From: Myxococcota bacterium
Lineage (GTDB): Bacteria; Myxococcota_A; UBA796; UBA9615; JAKLKC01
Reading direction: 5' to 3'
Length of the DNA stretch: 64,000 bases
Assembly: GCA_023150875.1 (NCBI GenBank)
Contig: JAKLKC010000008.1
Coordinates: 62,001-126,000 of the forward strand
Shown piece after piece: positions 9,041 to 18,295 of this stretch. The notes beneath the pieces are model-generated. The model had not been told where the DNA came from. It worked only from the letters and a program-made list of their open reading frames with translations, and searched no databases. Within the stretch, counting starts at the first letter, position 1. Each line of letters starts with the position of its first letter. Made by a program: the position numbers and the translations under genes.

Positions 9041-12000
9041 CTACAGGCCGTCTGCCCGGACCTTGGCCTTGCGCTCCTGGCGGAACAGCCCCTCGTAGGC
9101 GGCGTTGTTCTGCTGGACCAGGTCGAGCAGTTCGCCGGCGACCGGCTGGTCCTCGAAGTCGATGGCCTGGGCCGGCGACCGGGCGACGTCGCTGCCCCGT
9201 TGGGAGGCGTAGCGGTCCCCGGCGCGTGCCAGCACCATGGACGCGCCCCCCGCGAGATGCACGGCACCCAGGGGATCGGTGCGGGACGCCGAGGATCCGC
9301 CGTCGTCGAAGCTCCACACCAGGGCGTCCCGGACCGGCCGGCCCGCACCGTCCGAGAGCTGGATCAGCAGGTCCCCGGACGATCCCGGCCGGGTCGAGAC
9401 CTCCAGGTCGGAGCGCACCAGCACGGCGCGGTGGGTGGTGGCGCCGATCCCCACCGTGAGCAGGTAGGCTCCATCCCCGAGGGCCGGCAGGGGCACGTCC
9501 CCCCTCGCGTCCACCGCCACCTCCCCCAGGGCCGCGGGCCGCAGACCGTCCACCCGCACCGCCTCGGGGTCGAGGGAGCCGCCGTCCCGCAGGAAGAGGC
9601 TCTCCAGGGCGATCCGGTAGGCCGTCAGCGCCACCTTCGAGCCCGGGCGGAGCGCCCCGGGCAGGACCGCCGGCTCCCCGGGCCTCAGCACCCGGAAGGG
9701 CTCGACCTCCAGCGCGTCCCTCTCCAGCCACGCGATCCGGGCGTCCGCGTCGCCGTGGCCGCCCGCCCGGCGATAGTGCTCCAGGGCCCGGCGCCGGTCC
9801 CCCTCGGCCTCGTACACGCGGCCCAGCTCCAGCGCCACCGCGGCGGCCCCCTCCCCCTTGGGATCGGCCCGGAGCAGCACGGCGCGGGCCTCCCCCGCCC
9901 TCCCCCGGGCGAATCGGGCCCGGGCGTCGGCGAGGGCCAGGCGCCACGCAACTTCGGCGTCCCGGAAGGCGGTGGCCAGGGGACCGGCGAGGGCCTGCTG
10001 CCTCCCGGCGTCCCCGAGCTGGCGCAGCGTGTCCATCAGCAGCACCGCCGCCTCGGGGCTCGCGGTCGCCTTGGGGTGGACCAGCAGGAACCGGGCGAGC
10101 TCCGCGGCCGAGGTGTGCCGCAGCGACGACCTCGTAAGGCCGAGGCGGTCCCCGTCCCCGGACGCCCTCCCCAAGAGCATCGAAGGCACGAGGTAGCGGG
10201 CCTCCACCACCGTGGGGACCTCGGGGTAGCGTCGCATCAGCTCCCGGAGGAGCTTGAGGGCGGTGAGGGTCAGCCCCCCCTCCTGGACCTCCCGCACGGC
10301 GGCCAGCTCCTCGCGGAAGCGGGCGTCCAGCACCACCCGGGCCGCCGCCACCGCCCGGGCGGGTTCCCCCGCGGCGGCGTAAGCGCGGGCGACGGCCGCC
10401 GCGAGGGCCAGGTCCAGGTCCGCGTCCGGCGACCGCTCCCGGTGGGCCTCGAACGCGGCCACCAGCGCCCGGGGATCGTCTCCCCGGCGGGCCTCTTCCA
10501 ACAGCGCGGCGCTCGCCGCCGCCACCGCCCTGGGCGAGATCCAGTCCGCCGCCAGCAACTCGGCCAGCAAGGGGCGTCCCCCCGGGAGGCCCGCCTGGGC
10601 CAGGGCGATCCCCAGCTCCAACCTCTCGTCGGGGCTCATGGGGTCCTGGGGGTCTCCCGGGCGCGCCGCCTCCACCTCCAGCGCCGCCCGCCCCGACGCC
10701 CGCACCTCGCCGCCGGGTCCGTGCCAGGACGCCGCCAGCGTGACCGCCCCCTCGGCCACGGCCCGCACCGAGCACTCCACGTCCCGGGGGATCGGGGACG
10801 GCGACAGGTCGATCCACCTCGTCGCCGCCTCGACGCCCCCTCCGTCGGGGCAACCCAGCCGCCCGGGGAGCGACGACTCCGGGACCGTCACCGCCACCGG
10901 GAAGGTCCGGCCCAGGGGGACGCGGTCGACGGCGTCGAGCTCGGCGGCCCCGCCCGTCTTGGACGCCGCCCTCCGTCCCCTCGGGAACGTCTCGCCCCGG
11001 AAGCTGGCCAGCGGGGGCCCCACCCTCAGGGGGAGGACCGCTGAGCCCTCCACCCTTTCCACCGGCCGCACCGCGGCGCCCGGGATCAGCGCCAGGGCCT
11101 GGAGGCACAGGGCCCGCTCGTCGGGGGCGGCGGCCTCGTCCCGCGCCACCGCCCACAGGGCCGGGGCGTGGTCCCTGGACAGCTCCCCCGCCACCACCGC
11201 CCGGGCCGCCACCACGGGCACGTCGTCCCCGGCCAGGACCTCCCGCGCCTCCTCGGGCTGCCCGCCCACCCACAGCGCCAGGGCGGCCCGGGATCGCACC
11301 CACGGTTCCACCTTCTCCTCCCTCAGCAGGCGCCGAGCCGCCGCCACCGCCCTCTCGGGCTGGCCGGGGGCGGCCTCCAGCGCCGCCATCGCCCTCTCCA
11401 CGTGCCGCACGTCGGGCAGCCCCTCCAGCCTCCGGAGGGCCGCGGCGGCGTCAGGGCTGACGGCGTGGCCGAGCCGAGCCGCCACCGCCGCCCCCGCTCC
11501 CCGCCCCGCGGCGTGGGCCAGGGCGGCGCGCAGGGACGGGGTGGCGCCGGCGTCCCCGGCCGCGACCAGGCCGGCGAGGGCCTGGCGCCGGGCATCCACG
11601 GGCAGCCCGGAGGCGACGGCGCGCAGGACCGCCAGGGTACCGTCCCAGGAGGACGGCACCGCGGGCACGGGCTCCGAGGGCCGCGGGGACGGGGGCGCGC
11701 CCTCCACCGCCAGCACCGCCTCCCCCGTGTGCCAACGACCGTCGGGGGTCAGGGCCACCGCCTCCACCGAGACCTCGGTGACCCACGGGGGCGCCGTGAA
11801 GGGGAGCTCCCCGGGCCGCGCCGCTCCAAAGAACGCGAGGGCGCGGGGGTCGTGCCCCGGACGGAGCCCGGCGAGCCCCACGTCCCGGGCCATGCCGCCC
11901 CCTCCCCTCCCCGATCCCCGGGTGCCCAGGCCTCCGAAGCCGCTCCCGCCCGCGCTTCCCGACCCGACCATGCCCATGGCGCTCTCCTCCGCCGCGGCGC

Positions 12001-15000
12001 GGTCCCAGTCCAGCATCTCGGGCTCCCGCTGCTCCGCCAGGCGCTCCTCCTCGGCCAGGAGCGCGGCGGCGATGGTCTCGCCGCTCACCTCGGGGTATAC
12101 CCAGGCGGACTGGGCGAGGCCCGGCAGCGCCCGGCGGACCAGCCGGACGGCGTGGGCCCAGGAGGGGGCCGCGCCGTCGGAGGCGTCCCGGACGAACACC
12201 CAAAGCCGGCTGCCCTCCGGCATCCCGGCTCCGACGGCGAGGGGGCGGGACTCCCCCCTGCGGGGCGCCCCGGCGAGGGCCAGGACCCGCTCCGGGGCCC
12301 CGGGGGCAGAGATCGCCAGGTCCGGCGCCCCGGCGAGGACCGAGTGGCCGTCGACGGCCCCCTCCTCGGCGGAGCGGGGCGGCCCCTCCCCCGGACGCAG
12401 CACCCCCGCGGCGCGGATCCCCGCGGATCCGGACTCCGCCCACAGGGTGGGCTCGGCGCCGCTCCACCGGCCATCGGCGCCCAGCTTCCCGCCCGCCGCC
12501 ACCGCCCTCACCGTGCGGCGTTGGCTCTCGGCGCCGTCACACCAGGCCGAGACCGCCCACTCCCCCTCCCTGGGGAGCGCCAGCGGCTCGCCGCCCACCC
12601 AGATCTGGTTGCCCGAAGCCGGCAGCACCGCCCGGAGCCAGCAGCCCTCGGGGGCCGCCGCGATCCGCTCGTCCACGGCCGCCACGGGCGGGACCCGGGG
12701 AGGCGCGGGGGGATCCCCGGCCTGGACCCGCACCTCCGCCGACACCATCGGGGCCCCGCCGATCCTCGCCTCCACCGCCACGCGGTCCCCGGGCGCAGCG
12801 GCGGCGAGGTCCACGGGGACCCGCACGACGCCGCCCTCGATGACCTCCTCCACCACCGTCTCCGACCAGGGCGTGGTGACCCTCACCCAGGCCGACCGGC
12901 CATCGGGGGAGGCAGGCAGGGTGGGGTGGACCTCGACCCCCAGGGATCCCGCCAGCCGGGGCCGCGCCGGCAGGAACGACACCGCCACCCCGGGGCCGGG
13001 GCCCTCGGGGGCGACGCCCAGGGGGAGGGAGGCCACCTCGCGTCCCGCCCTCTCGGCGGCGACTCGTCCGCCGCCCTGGAGCCAGATCTCGGCGGTGGCC
13101 GATCCCGAGGCGAGCGCCACCTCTGCGGAGTCCAGGGCCTCGCCGCCCCGGGTGTAGGAGCGGATGGTCACCCTGCCCCCACCCGCGCCCGCGTCGGTGG
13201 CGACGAAGACCTGCACCCGGCCCGGTCCCCCCTCCGCCGGTGCCTCGCGGTCGTGGGGGACGAGCCGCGTCACCTCCGCCTCCTCCGGCGAGACCGGCCC
13301 GGCCGGCAGGGTGGCGAAACCCAGCCCCCTCCCGCTCCGGGCCATGACGGTCAGCGAGCCCTCGAGCCCCTTACCCCGGGCGACCCCCGCCGGGTCCGCC
13401 TTCAGCGCCCGCACCGCGCCGGTTCCGTCCCGCACGTTCACCTGGGCCCCGCCCACCGCATCGCTCCCCCGGAAGGCGGCGACGGCCACCTCCCCTCCCC
13501 GCCGGACCGCCTCGACCCGCAGGGGCTCCGGGGGGACGAGGGCGGTAGCCCTCAGGTCCCCGGCCCGCACGGTCAGGGCCACCAGTGCGGCCCCACCCCG
13601 GGGAGCGATCCGGACCCTCGCCAGCTTCCCCTCCGGAACGGGGACCTCCCACTCGGCGTCGGGCTCCACCAGGAAGGCGTCCAGGGCGACGTCCAGGGGG
13701 TTGCCCTCCGCGGCACGGAGCAGGGTCTCGGGATCGACGGCGTGCTGCGCCACCCGAAGGACCTTCGTCCCCGTCGCCAGGGCGAGCACCCCCCCGTCCC
13801 GGACGGTGAGGCGCAGTCCGGGGGACTCCTCGCGGGCTTCCCGGAGCGCGGACGCCTCGGAGGACCGCGCGTGGGGGCACGTCGACAGGAACCGCTCCAC
13901 GGCGTCGGGCTCCGCCCCCACCGCGACCAGGGCCTCCGCCAGGGGATCGCACCACGGCCCCCCGACGGGGAACCGACCCGCCAGGTCCAGCACCGCCCCC
14001 GCCCAGCGGCGGGCCCCCGCCTCGTCCGCCGGCACCGGACCCAGCGCCAGGAAGGTCAGCTCGGGGTCGCCGGCTCCGTCGGGCTCCGCGAGCGCCCGCT
14101 CCGCCGCACGGACCCGCGCCTCCCCCTCGGGGGCCGCCCGCACCCCCGCCAGCAGCGCCTCCTCCGCCGCCCTCCTCGCCGCCTCGCCCCGGGCCGAGGC
14201 CCCCTCGCCCTCGGCGACCTTCCGCCACCGCGCCCGGGCCTCCCCGGGGCCGGTGGCGCAGGTCGCCCACGCCTCCATCGCTTCCCCCCCGAGCCGGGGG
14301 TGGCCACCCATGGCCAGCAGGGCCGGCGACGCCAGCGCGGGATCGGTCCCGGAAAGCGACTTCGCGAAGTCCAGGCGGAACCGGGCGATCTCCAGGTCCT
14401 CGGGGAACCGCTCCCCCACGACCCGGGACAGCCGGAGCCGGAGCGGGGCGGGGACGTCCAGCGCCACCGCGGCCCGGACCGCCGACAGGGCCTCGTCCCG
14501 GGGAGCCCCCTCCGCGACCGGCGAGAGCAGCGCCAGGGCCCGGGCCGGGGCCGCCGCGCCGAGGTGGAGGCCGACGACCCGTCGGGCGGCGAGGTCGCCG
14601 CCGTCCGCGGACAGGCGCGTGCGGGCCGCGGCGTAGGCGATGGCGGACGGGATCTCCCCCGTGACCCCGAACAGGGCGTCCTCGGCGGCCCGGCGCAGCT
14701 CCGGGGACGTCTCCAGCCCCAGGACCGCCTCCAGCAGGCGGGCCGCGTCGGCGGGGTCCCGCGTCCGGCGCTCGGTGGCCCAGTCGATGAGCATCCGCCC
14801 GAGGGCCTCCCGGTGCTCCCCCGAGAGGGCGCGGTCCATCTCGCCCAGGGACAGGGCCGCGGCCTCCCCGGCTCCCCCGGTGGCCAGCAGCAGGTCCACC
14901 CTCCCCCACGCGCTGGCGGGGTCGTCGCCCCCCAGCAGGCGCCGGGCGGTGGCGTGGTCGCCGGCCCGCAGCGCCACCCGCCCCGCCACCCACCGGAGCA

Positions 15001-15169
15001 GGGGATCGTCGCTGGCCCCGCCCTCCAGCAGCCGCACCGCGGCGGCGGGGCGACCGGACAGGGCCTCCCTCAGCGCCTGCTCCTCCAGGGAAGGAGCCGA
15101 GGCGGCGGGCGCCGCGAAGGCGAGGAAGGGGACGAGGGCGATCAGGGAGGCGGGCAGTCGTCGGCGCAT
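9041..15169 (-). CDS. Giant secreted TPR/alpha-2-macroglobulin-like protein
   Basis: A 2042-residue exported protein. The ATG at 15169 gives a clean signal peptide (MRRR, a hydrophobic core, AASA cleavage site); a start further upstream would mask it. Residues about 26-450 are Ala-rich helical repeats of TPR/solenoid type. Beta-rich domains with macroglobulin-like character follow (FVATDAGAGGGRVTIRSY; VRVPVDLAAAAPGDRV). Near the middle is a segment resembling the region before the thioester domain of bacterial A2M proteins (PPWVTEVSVEAVALTPDGRW), then more helical repeats and two beta domains at the C-terminus. No CxEQ thioester motif is visible, so covalent protease trapping is unlikely. The family call is tentative; the size, export and domain alternation are clear. 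It converges with the acyl-CoA dehydrogenase gene. Confidence 0.55.
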   Translation of the reverse strand: MRRRLPASLIALVPFLAFAAPAASAPSLEEQALREALSGRPAAAVRLLEGGASDDPLLRWVAGRVALRAGDHATARRLLGGDDPASAWGRVDLLLATGGAGEAAALSLGEMDRALSGEHREALGRMLIDWATERRTRDPADAARLLEAVLGLETSPELRRAAEDALFGVTGEIPSAIAYAAARTRLSADGGDLAARRVVGLHLGAAAPARALALLSPVAEGAPRDEALSAVRAAVALDVPAPLRLRLSRVVGERFPEDLEIARFRLDFAKSLSGTDPALASPALLAMGGHPRLGGEAMEAWATCATGPGEARARWRKVAEGEGASARGEAARRAAEEALLAGVRAAPEGEARVRAAERALAEPDGAGDPELTFLALGPVPADEAGARRWAGAVLDLAGRFPVGGPWCDPLAEALVAVGAEPDAVERFLSTCPHARSSEASALREAREESPGLRLTVRDGGVLALATGTKVLRVAQHAVDPETLLRAAEGNPLDVALDAFLVEPDAEWEVPVPEGKLARVRIAPRGGAALVALTVRAGDLRATALVPPEPLRVEAVRRGGEVAVAAFRGSDAVGGAQVNVRDGTGAVRALKADPAGVARGKGLEGSLTVMARSGRGLGFATLPAGPVSPEEAEVTRLVPHDREAPAEGGPGRVQVFVATDAGAGGGRVTIRSYTRGGEALDSAEVALASGSATAEIWLQGGGRVAAERAGREVASLPLGVAPEGPGPGVAVSFLPARPRLAGSLGVEVHPTLPASPDGRSAWVRVTTPWSETVVEEVIEGGVVRVPVDLAAAAPGDRVAVEARIGGAPMVSAEVRVQAGDPPAPPRVPPVAAVDERIAAAPEGCWLRAVLPASGNQIWVGGEPLALPREGEWAVSAWCDGAESQRRTVRAVAAGGKLGADGRWSGAEPTLWAESGSAGIRAAGVLRPGEGPPRSAEEGAVDGHSVLAGAPDLAISAPGAPERVLALAGAPRRGESRPLAVGAGMPEGSRLWVFVRDASDGAAPSWAHAVRLVRRALPGLAQSAWVYPEVSGETIAAALLAEEERLAEQREPEMLDWDRAAAEESAMGMVGSGSAGGSGFGGLGTRGSGRGGGGMARDVGLAGLRPGHDPRALAFFGAARPGELPFTAPPWVTEVSVEAVALTPDGRWHTGEAVLAVEGAPPSPRPSEPVPAVPSSWDGTLAVLRAVASGLPVDARRQALAGLVAAGDAGATPSLRAALAHAAGRGAGAAVAARLGHAVSPDAAAALRRLEGLPDVRHVERAMAALEAAPGQPERAVAAARRLLREEKVEPWVRSRAALALWVGGQPEEAREVLAGDDVPVVAARAVVAGELSRDHAPALWAVARDEAAAPDERALCLQALALIPGAAVRPVERVEGSAVLPLRVGPPLASFRGETFPRGRRAASKTGGAAELDAVDRVPLGRTFPVAVTVPESSLPGRLGCPDGGGVEAATRWIDLSPSPIPRDVECSVRAVAEGAVTLAASWHGPGGEVRASGRAALEVEAARPGDPQDPMSPDERLELGIALAQAGLPGGRPLLAELLAADWISPRAVAAASAALLEEARRGDDPRALVAAFEAHRERSPDADLDLALAAAVARAYAAAGEPARAVAAARVVLDARFREELAAVREVQEGGLTLTALKLLRELMRRYPEVPTVVEARYLVPSMLLGRASGDGDRLGLTRSSLRHTSAAELARFLLVHPKATASPEAAVLLMDTLRQLGDAGRQQALAGPLATAFRDAEVAWRLALADARARFARGRAGEARAVLLRADPKGEGAAAVALELGRVYEAEGDRRRALEHYRRAGGHGDADARIAWLERDALEVEPFRVLRPGEPAVLPGALRPGSKVALTAYRIALESLFLRDGGSLDPEAVRVDGLRPAALGEVAVDARGDVPLPALGDGAYLLTVGIGATTHRAVLVRSDLEVSTRPGSSGDLLIQLSDGAGRPVRDALVWSFDDGGSSASRTDPLGAVHLAGGASMVLARAGDRYASQRGSDVARSPAQAIDFEDQPVAGELLDLVQQNNAAYEGLFRQERKAKVRADGL

Positions 15170-15245
15170 GGGGCAGCTCCAGGCCGCAGTATGACCGCCG
15201 GGCCTCGCCGGATGTTCCCGCATGCCTCAAGACTTGTATTTGGAC

Positions 15246-15274
15246 TTGCGAGGAAGACCAGATTCAGGTACTTC
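15246..15274 (+). promoter_or_regulatory. Candidate promoter of the DUF4143 ATPase gene
   Basis: TTGCGA (15246-15251) and TACTTC (15269-15274) are separated by 17 bases in a stretch less GC-rich than its surroundings. The expected transcription start falls about on the ATG at 15282, which would give a leaderless mRNA. The assignment is by eye only. Confidence 0.35.
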
Positions 15275-15281
15275 TGCACTC

Positions 15282-16652
15282 ATGGACGGAACCAAATCCC
15301 CGGGATCGACGCACCCCAGCGACCTGACCCTCGAGAAGCTCATCGCGGAGCAGCAGGAGCGCCCCCTGCCCGAGGTCCTCCCCCGGGAGGTACGCCTGCC
15401 GCGGATCCCGGGGAAGGCGTGCGCGCTCGTCGGGATGAGGCGGAGCGGCAAGACCTACCGCCTGTTCGGCGAGATGCGGAGGCTGCTCGAAGAGGGCGTG
15501 CCACGCTCCCGCCTGCTGTACCTGAACCTCGAGGACGACCGGCTCGGGACCGCGGACCTGGAGACCCTCGACCACGCGCTGGAGGTCTTCTATCGACGCG
15601 ATCCCGCCGCGCGCATCGAAGGCGCCTGGGTGTTCCTGGACGAGGTCCAGGTGGTCCCCGGCTGGGAGCGGTTCGCGCGCCGGCTCCTCGACACCGAGAC
15701 CCTCCACCTCTTCGTCTCGGGATCCTCGGCTCGCCAGCTCTCCACCGAGGTGTCCACCGCGTTCCGAGGTCGGAGCATCGCCGTCGAGGTCCTCCCCTAC
15801 AGCGTGCGCGAGGCGGCGGCGGAGCTCGGAGTCGCGTGGGACCGCGAGCCGTGGCCCCCTGGGGCCGCGACCCGGGCGAGGCTGGACGCCTTCATCGCCG
15901 ACTACCTGGTCCGGGGGGGGTTCCCGGCGGTCCACGCGCTGCACCCCTACGACCGCGTCCAGGTTCTCCAGGAGTACGTCGACCTCGTGGTGCTGAGGGA
16001 CGTGGCCGAGAGGCACACGGCGACGAACATCCCCGTGCTCCGGGAGCTGGTGGCGGCCCTCTTCTCGGCGAACGCCGGCGGGTTCAGCGTGAGCCGGCTC
16101 CACGGGGCCCTCGTCTCCCAGGGCTGGAAGGTGGGAAAGGCCACGTTACTGGCCTACCTCTCGCACGTCGTGGACGCCTTCCTGTTCTTCCTGGTGCCGC
16201 TCCGCACCCGCTCGGCAAGGCAGCGGGCGGTGAACCCGCGCAAGGTCTACGCCATCGACCCCGGGCTCGCCGCGGCGATGTACCGCTCGGGTGCGGTGAA
16301 TCGCGGCGCCCAGCTCGAGAACGCCGTCTACCTCGACCTCCGGCGGCGTTACGGGCGCCTCTCCGACGGCGCCATCTCCTGGGTCAGGACGGCGTCCGGC
16401 AACGAGGTGGACTTTGCCGTCGACGACCCGGTGGCGGGCGGGCCGCCCACGCTGATCCAGGTCTGCGAGCAGGTGGACGACCCCGCGACGCGGCGCCGCG
16501 AGCTGGGTGCGCTCGTGGAGGCGATGGCGGAGCTCGGCTCCCCGGACGGCGTCGTGGTGACCCTGACCCGGGAGGACCGCGTCGAGACCGACGCCGGCAC
16601 GATCCGGATCCTGCCGGCACGGGAGTGGTTCTTCGGCGGGGCCCGTGTCTGA
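15282..16652 (+). CDS. AAA ATPase with DUF4143 C-terminal domain
   Basis: A 456-residue P-loop ATPase. A Walker A-like motif (GMRRSGKTY) comes early, followed by an acidic Walker B (WVFLDEVQ) and a sensor-like SGSSARQL. The C-terminal half is DUF4143 with nuclease-like residues (NEVDFAV, IQVCEQ) resembling the PD-(D/E)xK-type C-terminus described for this family. Start 15282 was chosen because the N-terminal LEKLIAEQQERPLP is the usual beginning of the family and a candidate promoter lies just before it; an in-frame ATG at 15222 is the alternative. The family is widespread, patchy and often mobile, and its function is poorly understood. It has no operon partner here. Confidence 0.85.
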   Translation: MDGTKSPGSTHPSDLTLEKLIAEQQERPLPEVLPREVRLPRIPGKACALVGMRRSGKTYRLFGEMRRLLEEGVPRSRLLYLNLEDDRLGTADLETLDHALEVFYRRDPAARIEGAWVFLDEVQVVPGWERFARRLLDTETLHLFVSGSSARQLSTEVSTAFRGRSIAVEVLPYSVREAAAELGVAWDREPWPPGAATRARLDAFIADYLVRGGFPAVHALHPYDRVQVLQEYVDLVVLRDVAERHTATNIPVLRELVAALFSANAGGFSVSRLHGALVSQGWKVGKATLLAYLSHVVDAFLFFLVPLRTRSARQRAVNPRKVYAIDPGLAAAMYRSGAVNRGAQLENAVYLDLRRRYGRLSDGAISWVRTASGNEVDFAVDDPVAGGPPTLIQVCEQVDDPATRRRELGALVEAMAELGSPDGVVVTLTREDRVETDAGTIRILPAREWFFGGARV

Positions 16653-16680
16653 CCGAGCCCCGAGGGCGCACGCCCCTCCC

Positions 16681-17790
16681 CTACCGCCCCTCCTCGGCCT
16701 CCTGCCGCTCCGCCTCCTCGATGACGTGGGCCAGGGGGTTGGCGCCCACGGCGGCCTCCCACTCCATGGTCACCGTGCCCGGGCCCTCCAGGGAGGGGAT
16801 CTCGGTGGAGTCGATGGCGGGGCGGCTGCCGGAGTCCACGGGGGTGATCGCGGGGGCGCTGGGGAGGGAGTCCAGCCCCTTGCGCTTGCGCTGGGCCTTG
16901 CCGTGGCGGCCGCGGACCCGGCCCACGGGCTCGCCGGGATCCCCCGCCCAGCGGGTGCCCGCGGCCACGTGGGCGTAGGAGGGGACGTAGGTCCGGGGGT
17001 CCAGGGCGGCGCCGTCCTCGATCACCGCCCCCATGCCGATGTGGCAGCGGGGGCCGATGAGCACGTCGGCGCCGATCCGGGCGTCGGGGGCGATGTCCAC
17101 CAGCGCCCCCACCTTGGTCCGGGCGCCGATCCGCACTCCCGGGCCGACGTTGGTGTGGGCGCCGACGTTCGCGCCCTCCCCCACCTCGATGGGGGCCGCC
17201 ATCATCCGGTCCCCCACCGAGAGGTGGGCCGACAGGTAGGTGCCCTCCCCCAGGAAGGAGCCCCGCCCCATGGTCACCAGGCCCGGCGAGATCACCTTCG
17301 CCGCCGGCGAGATGTGGGTGGTCCAGTGCAGGCGCATCCCCATCGCCCGGAAGTAAAGGTAGCGGGTGACGGTGAGGAGCTGGACGTGCTGGCGCAGCGG
17401 CGGCACCAGGTAGGAGTCCAGCCCCCACCGGGCCAGGAACGCCGCGAACTCGCGGCCCTGGAATACCGGCTTGAGGCCCGGGGTCTCCCGGGGCAGCAGC
17501 GCCGCCGCCACGGCGATGGCGCCGATCACCCCCAGCAGGAAGAGGAGCCAGGCCACGGGCATGGCGAAGGCGAACAGGACCGGTCCCCCCACCCGCCACG
17601 CCTGGCTCAACAGCAGCGCGGGCGCCACCCCGGCGACCCCGTACACCCAGATCGCCCCCAAGACCCAAGCCACGTCGAACAGGAGGATCTGCCCCTCGGT
17701 GCCGCTCCGCTGGGCGGAGGGGCGCGGTGCGGTGCGCTCGTCACCGCCTTGCCGCGTCGCCTCGCTCCTCGACTCGCCGGGATCCAGCAC
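16681..17790 (-). CDS. Membrane-anchored LbH (hexapeptide-repeat) protein, last gene of the ketosynthase operon
   Basis: About 369 residues. Two predicted transmembrane helices at roughly 36-60 and 69-97 are followed from about 155 to 290 by a left-handed beta-helix of imperfect hexapeptides (VGEGANVGAHTNVGPGVRIG). The tail is basic and low in complexity. This fold is typical of acyl- and acetyltransferases, and the architecture resembles C-terminal parts of NRPS-like Pls/PosA proteins (inference). The GTG at 17790 has an ACGGAG ribosome site 6 bases upstream; the longer frame would overlap the ACP gene. As the 3' gene of the ketosynthase operon it may transfer the finished acyl chain at the membrane. 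The catalytic residues are not clear. Confidence 0.65.
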   Translation of the reverse strand: MLDPGESRSEATRQGGDERTAPRPSAQRSGTEGQILLFDVAWVLGAIWVYGVAGVAPALLLSQAWRVGGPVLFAFAMPVAWLLFLLGVIGAIAVAAALLPRETPGLKPVFQGREFAAFLARWGLDSYLVPPLRQHVQLLTVTRYLYFRAMGMRLHWTTHISPAAKVISPGLVTMGRGSFLGEGTYLSAHLSVGDRMMAAPIEVGEGANVGAHTNVGPGVRIGARTKVGALVDIAPDARIGADVLIGPRCHIGMGAVIEDGAALDPRTYVPSYAHVAAGTRWAGDPGEPVGRVRGRHGKAQRKRKGLDSLPSAPAITPVDSGSRPAIDSTEIPSLEGPGTVTMEWEAAVGANPLAHVIEEAERQEAEEGR

Positions 17791-17837
17791 CCGAGGCTCC
17801 GTTTCCGTTCCACGCCCCCGGGGACGGGGGGGGGAGG

Positions 17838-18251
17838 TCAGGCCGTCACCGCACTCTTCTCGCCCACCAGGCGCACGCACAGGTTGAAGAACGTCTCGAC
17901 GGTGAAGAGGTAGGGGATCTCCCGCACCGTCATGCCTTCCTTGAACCTCTCGTCGGGGATCTCCGGCATCGCCTCCCGCAGCCGGGCCAGGCCCACGGCG
18001 GTCAGGACGCCGTCCACCTCGAAGGGCTCATCCCCCGCGCTCTCCGCGGCCCGGGCCTGGATGTCCCCCCGGGGGATCTTGATGCCCAGGTCCTGCTCCA
18101 GGCGGAACGCGATGTCGAGGAAGTCCAGGGACTCCGCACCGAGGTCCTCGATGAGGGTGTCCTCCAGGTGGACCTCCTCCTCGTCGAGGCCCAGCGCCTC
18201 GGCGATGTTCTGCACCACGACCTCGTAGATCTTCCGGCGCTCGGCGTCCAT
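17838..18251 (-). CDS. Acyl carrier protein with C-terminal extension
   Basis: A 137-residue acyl carrier protein. The phosphopantetheine attachment site is the Ser of LIEDLGAESLDFLDIAF, in the normal ACP position. Helices 1 and 2 are standard and acidic. Typical ACPs are 75-90 residues; here about 55 extra residues follow (GVLTAVGLARLREAMPEI, then IPYLFTVETFF), suggesting a docking or dimerisation element. The ATG at 18251 has an AGAGGA ribosome site. Its position downstream of four ketosynthase genes makes it the likely chain carrier of the cluster. An extra phosphopantetheinyl transferase gene is not present nearby. Confidence 0.92.
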   Translation of the reverse strand: MDAERRKIYEVVVQNIAEALGLDEEEVHLEDTLIEDLGAESLDFLDIAFRLEQDLGIKIPRGDIQARAAESAGDEPFEVDGVLTAVGLARLREAMPEIPDERFKEGMTVREIPYLFTVETFFNLCVRLVGEKSAVTA

Positions 18252-18295
18252 CACGGCAGTCCTCTTTGGATTCAATGGGTTATGCCCCCCGAAGG

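Noticed and set aside
10638-13157. Very long plus-strand open frames opposite the macroglobulin-like gene
   Set aside because: Antisense shadows: Ser/Arg/Pro-rich translation with no motifs, fully covered by the better-supported minus-strand gene.
9041-15169. A complete alpha-2-macroglobulin with thioester
   Set aside because: No CxEQ motif was found among the few cysteines of the protein; only the macroglobulin-like framework remains.
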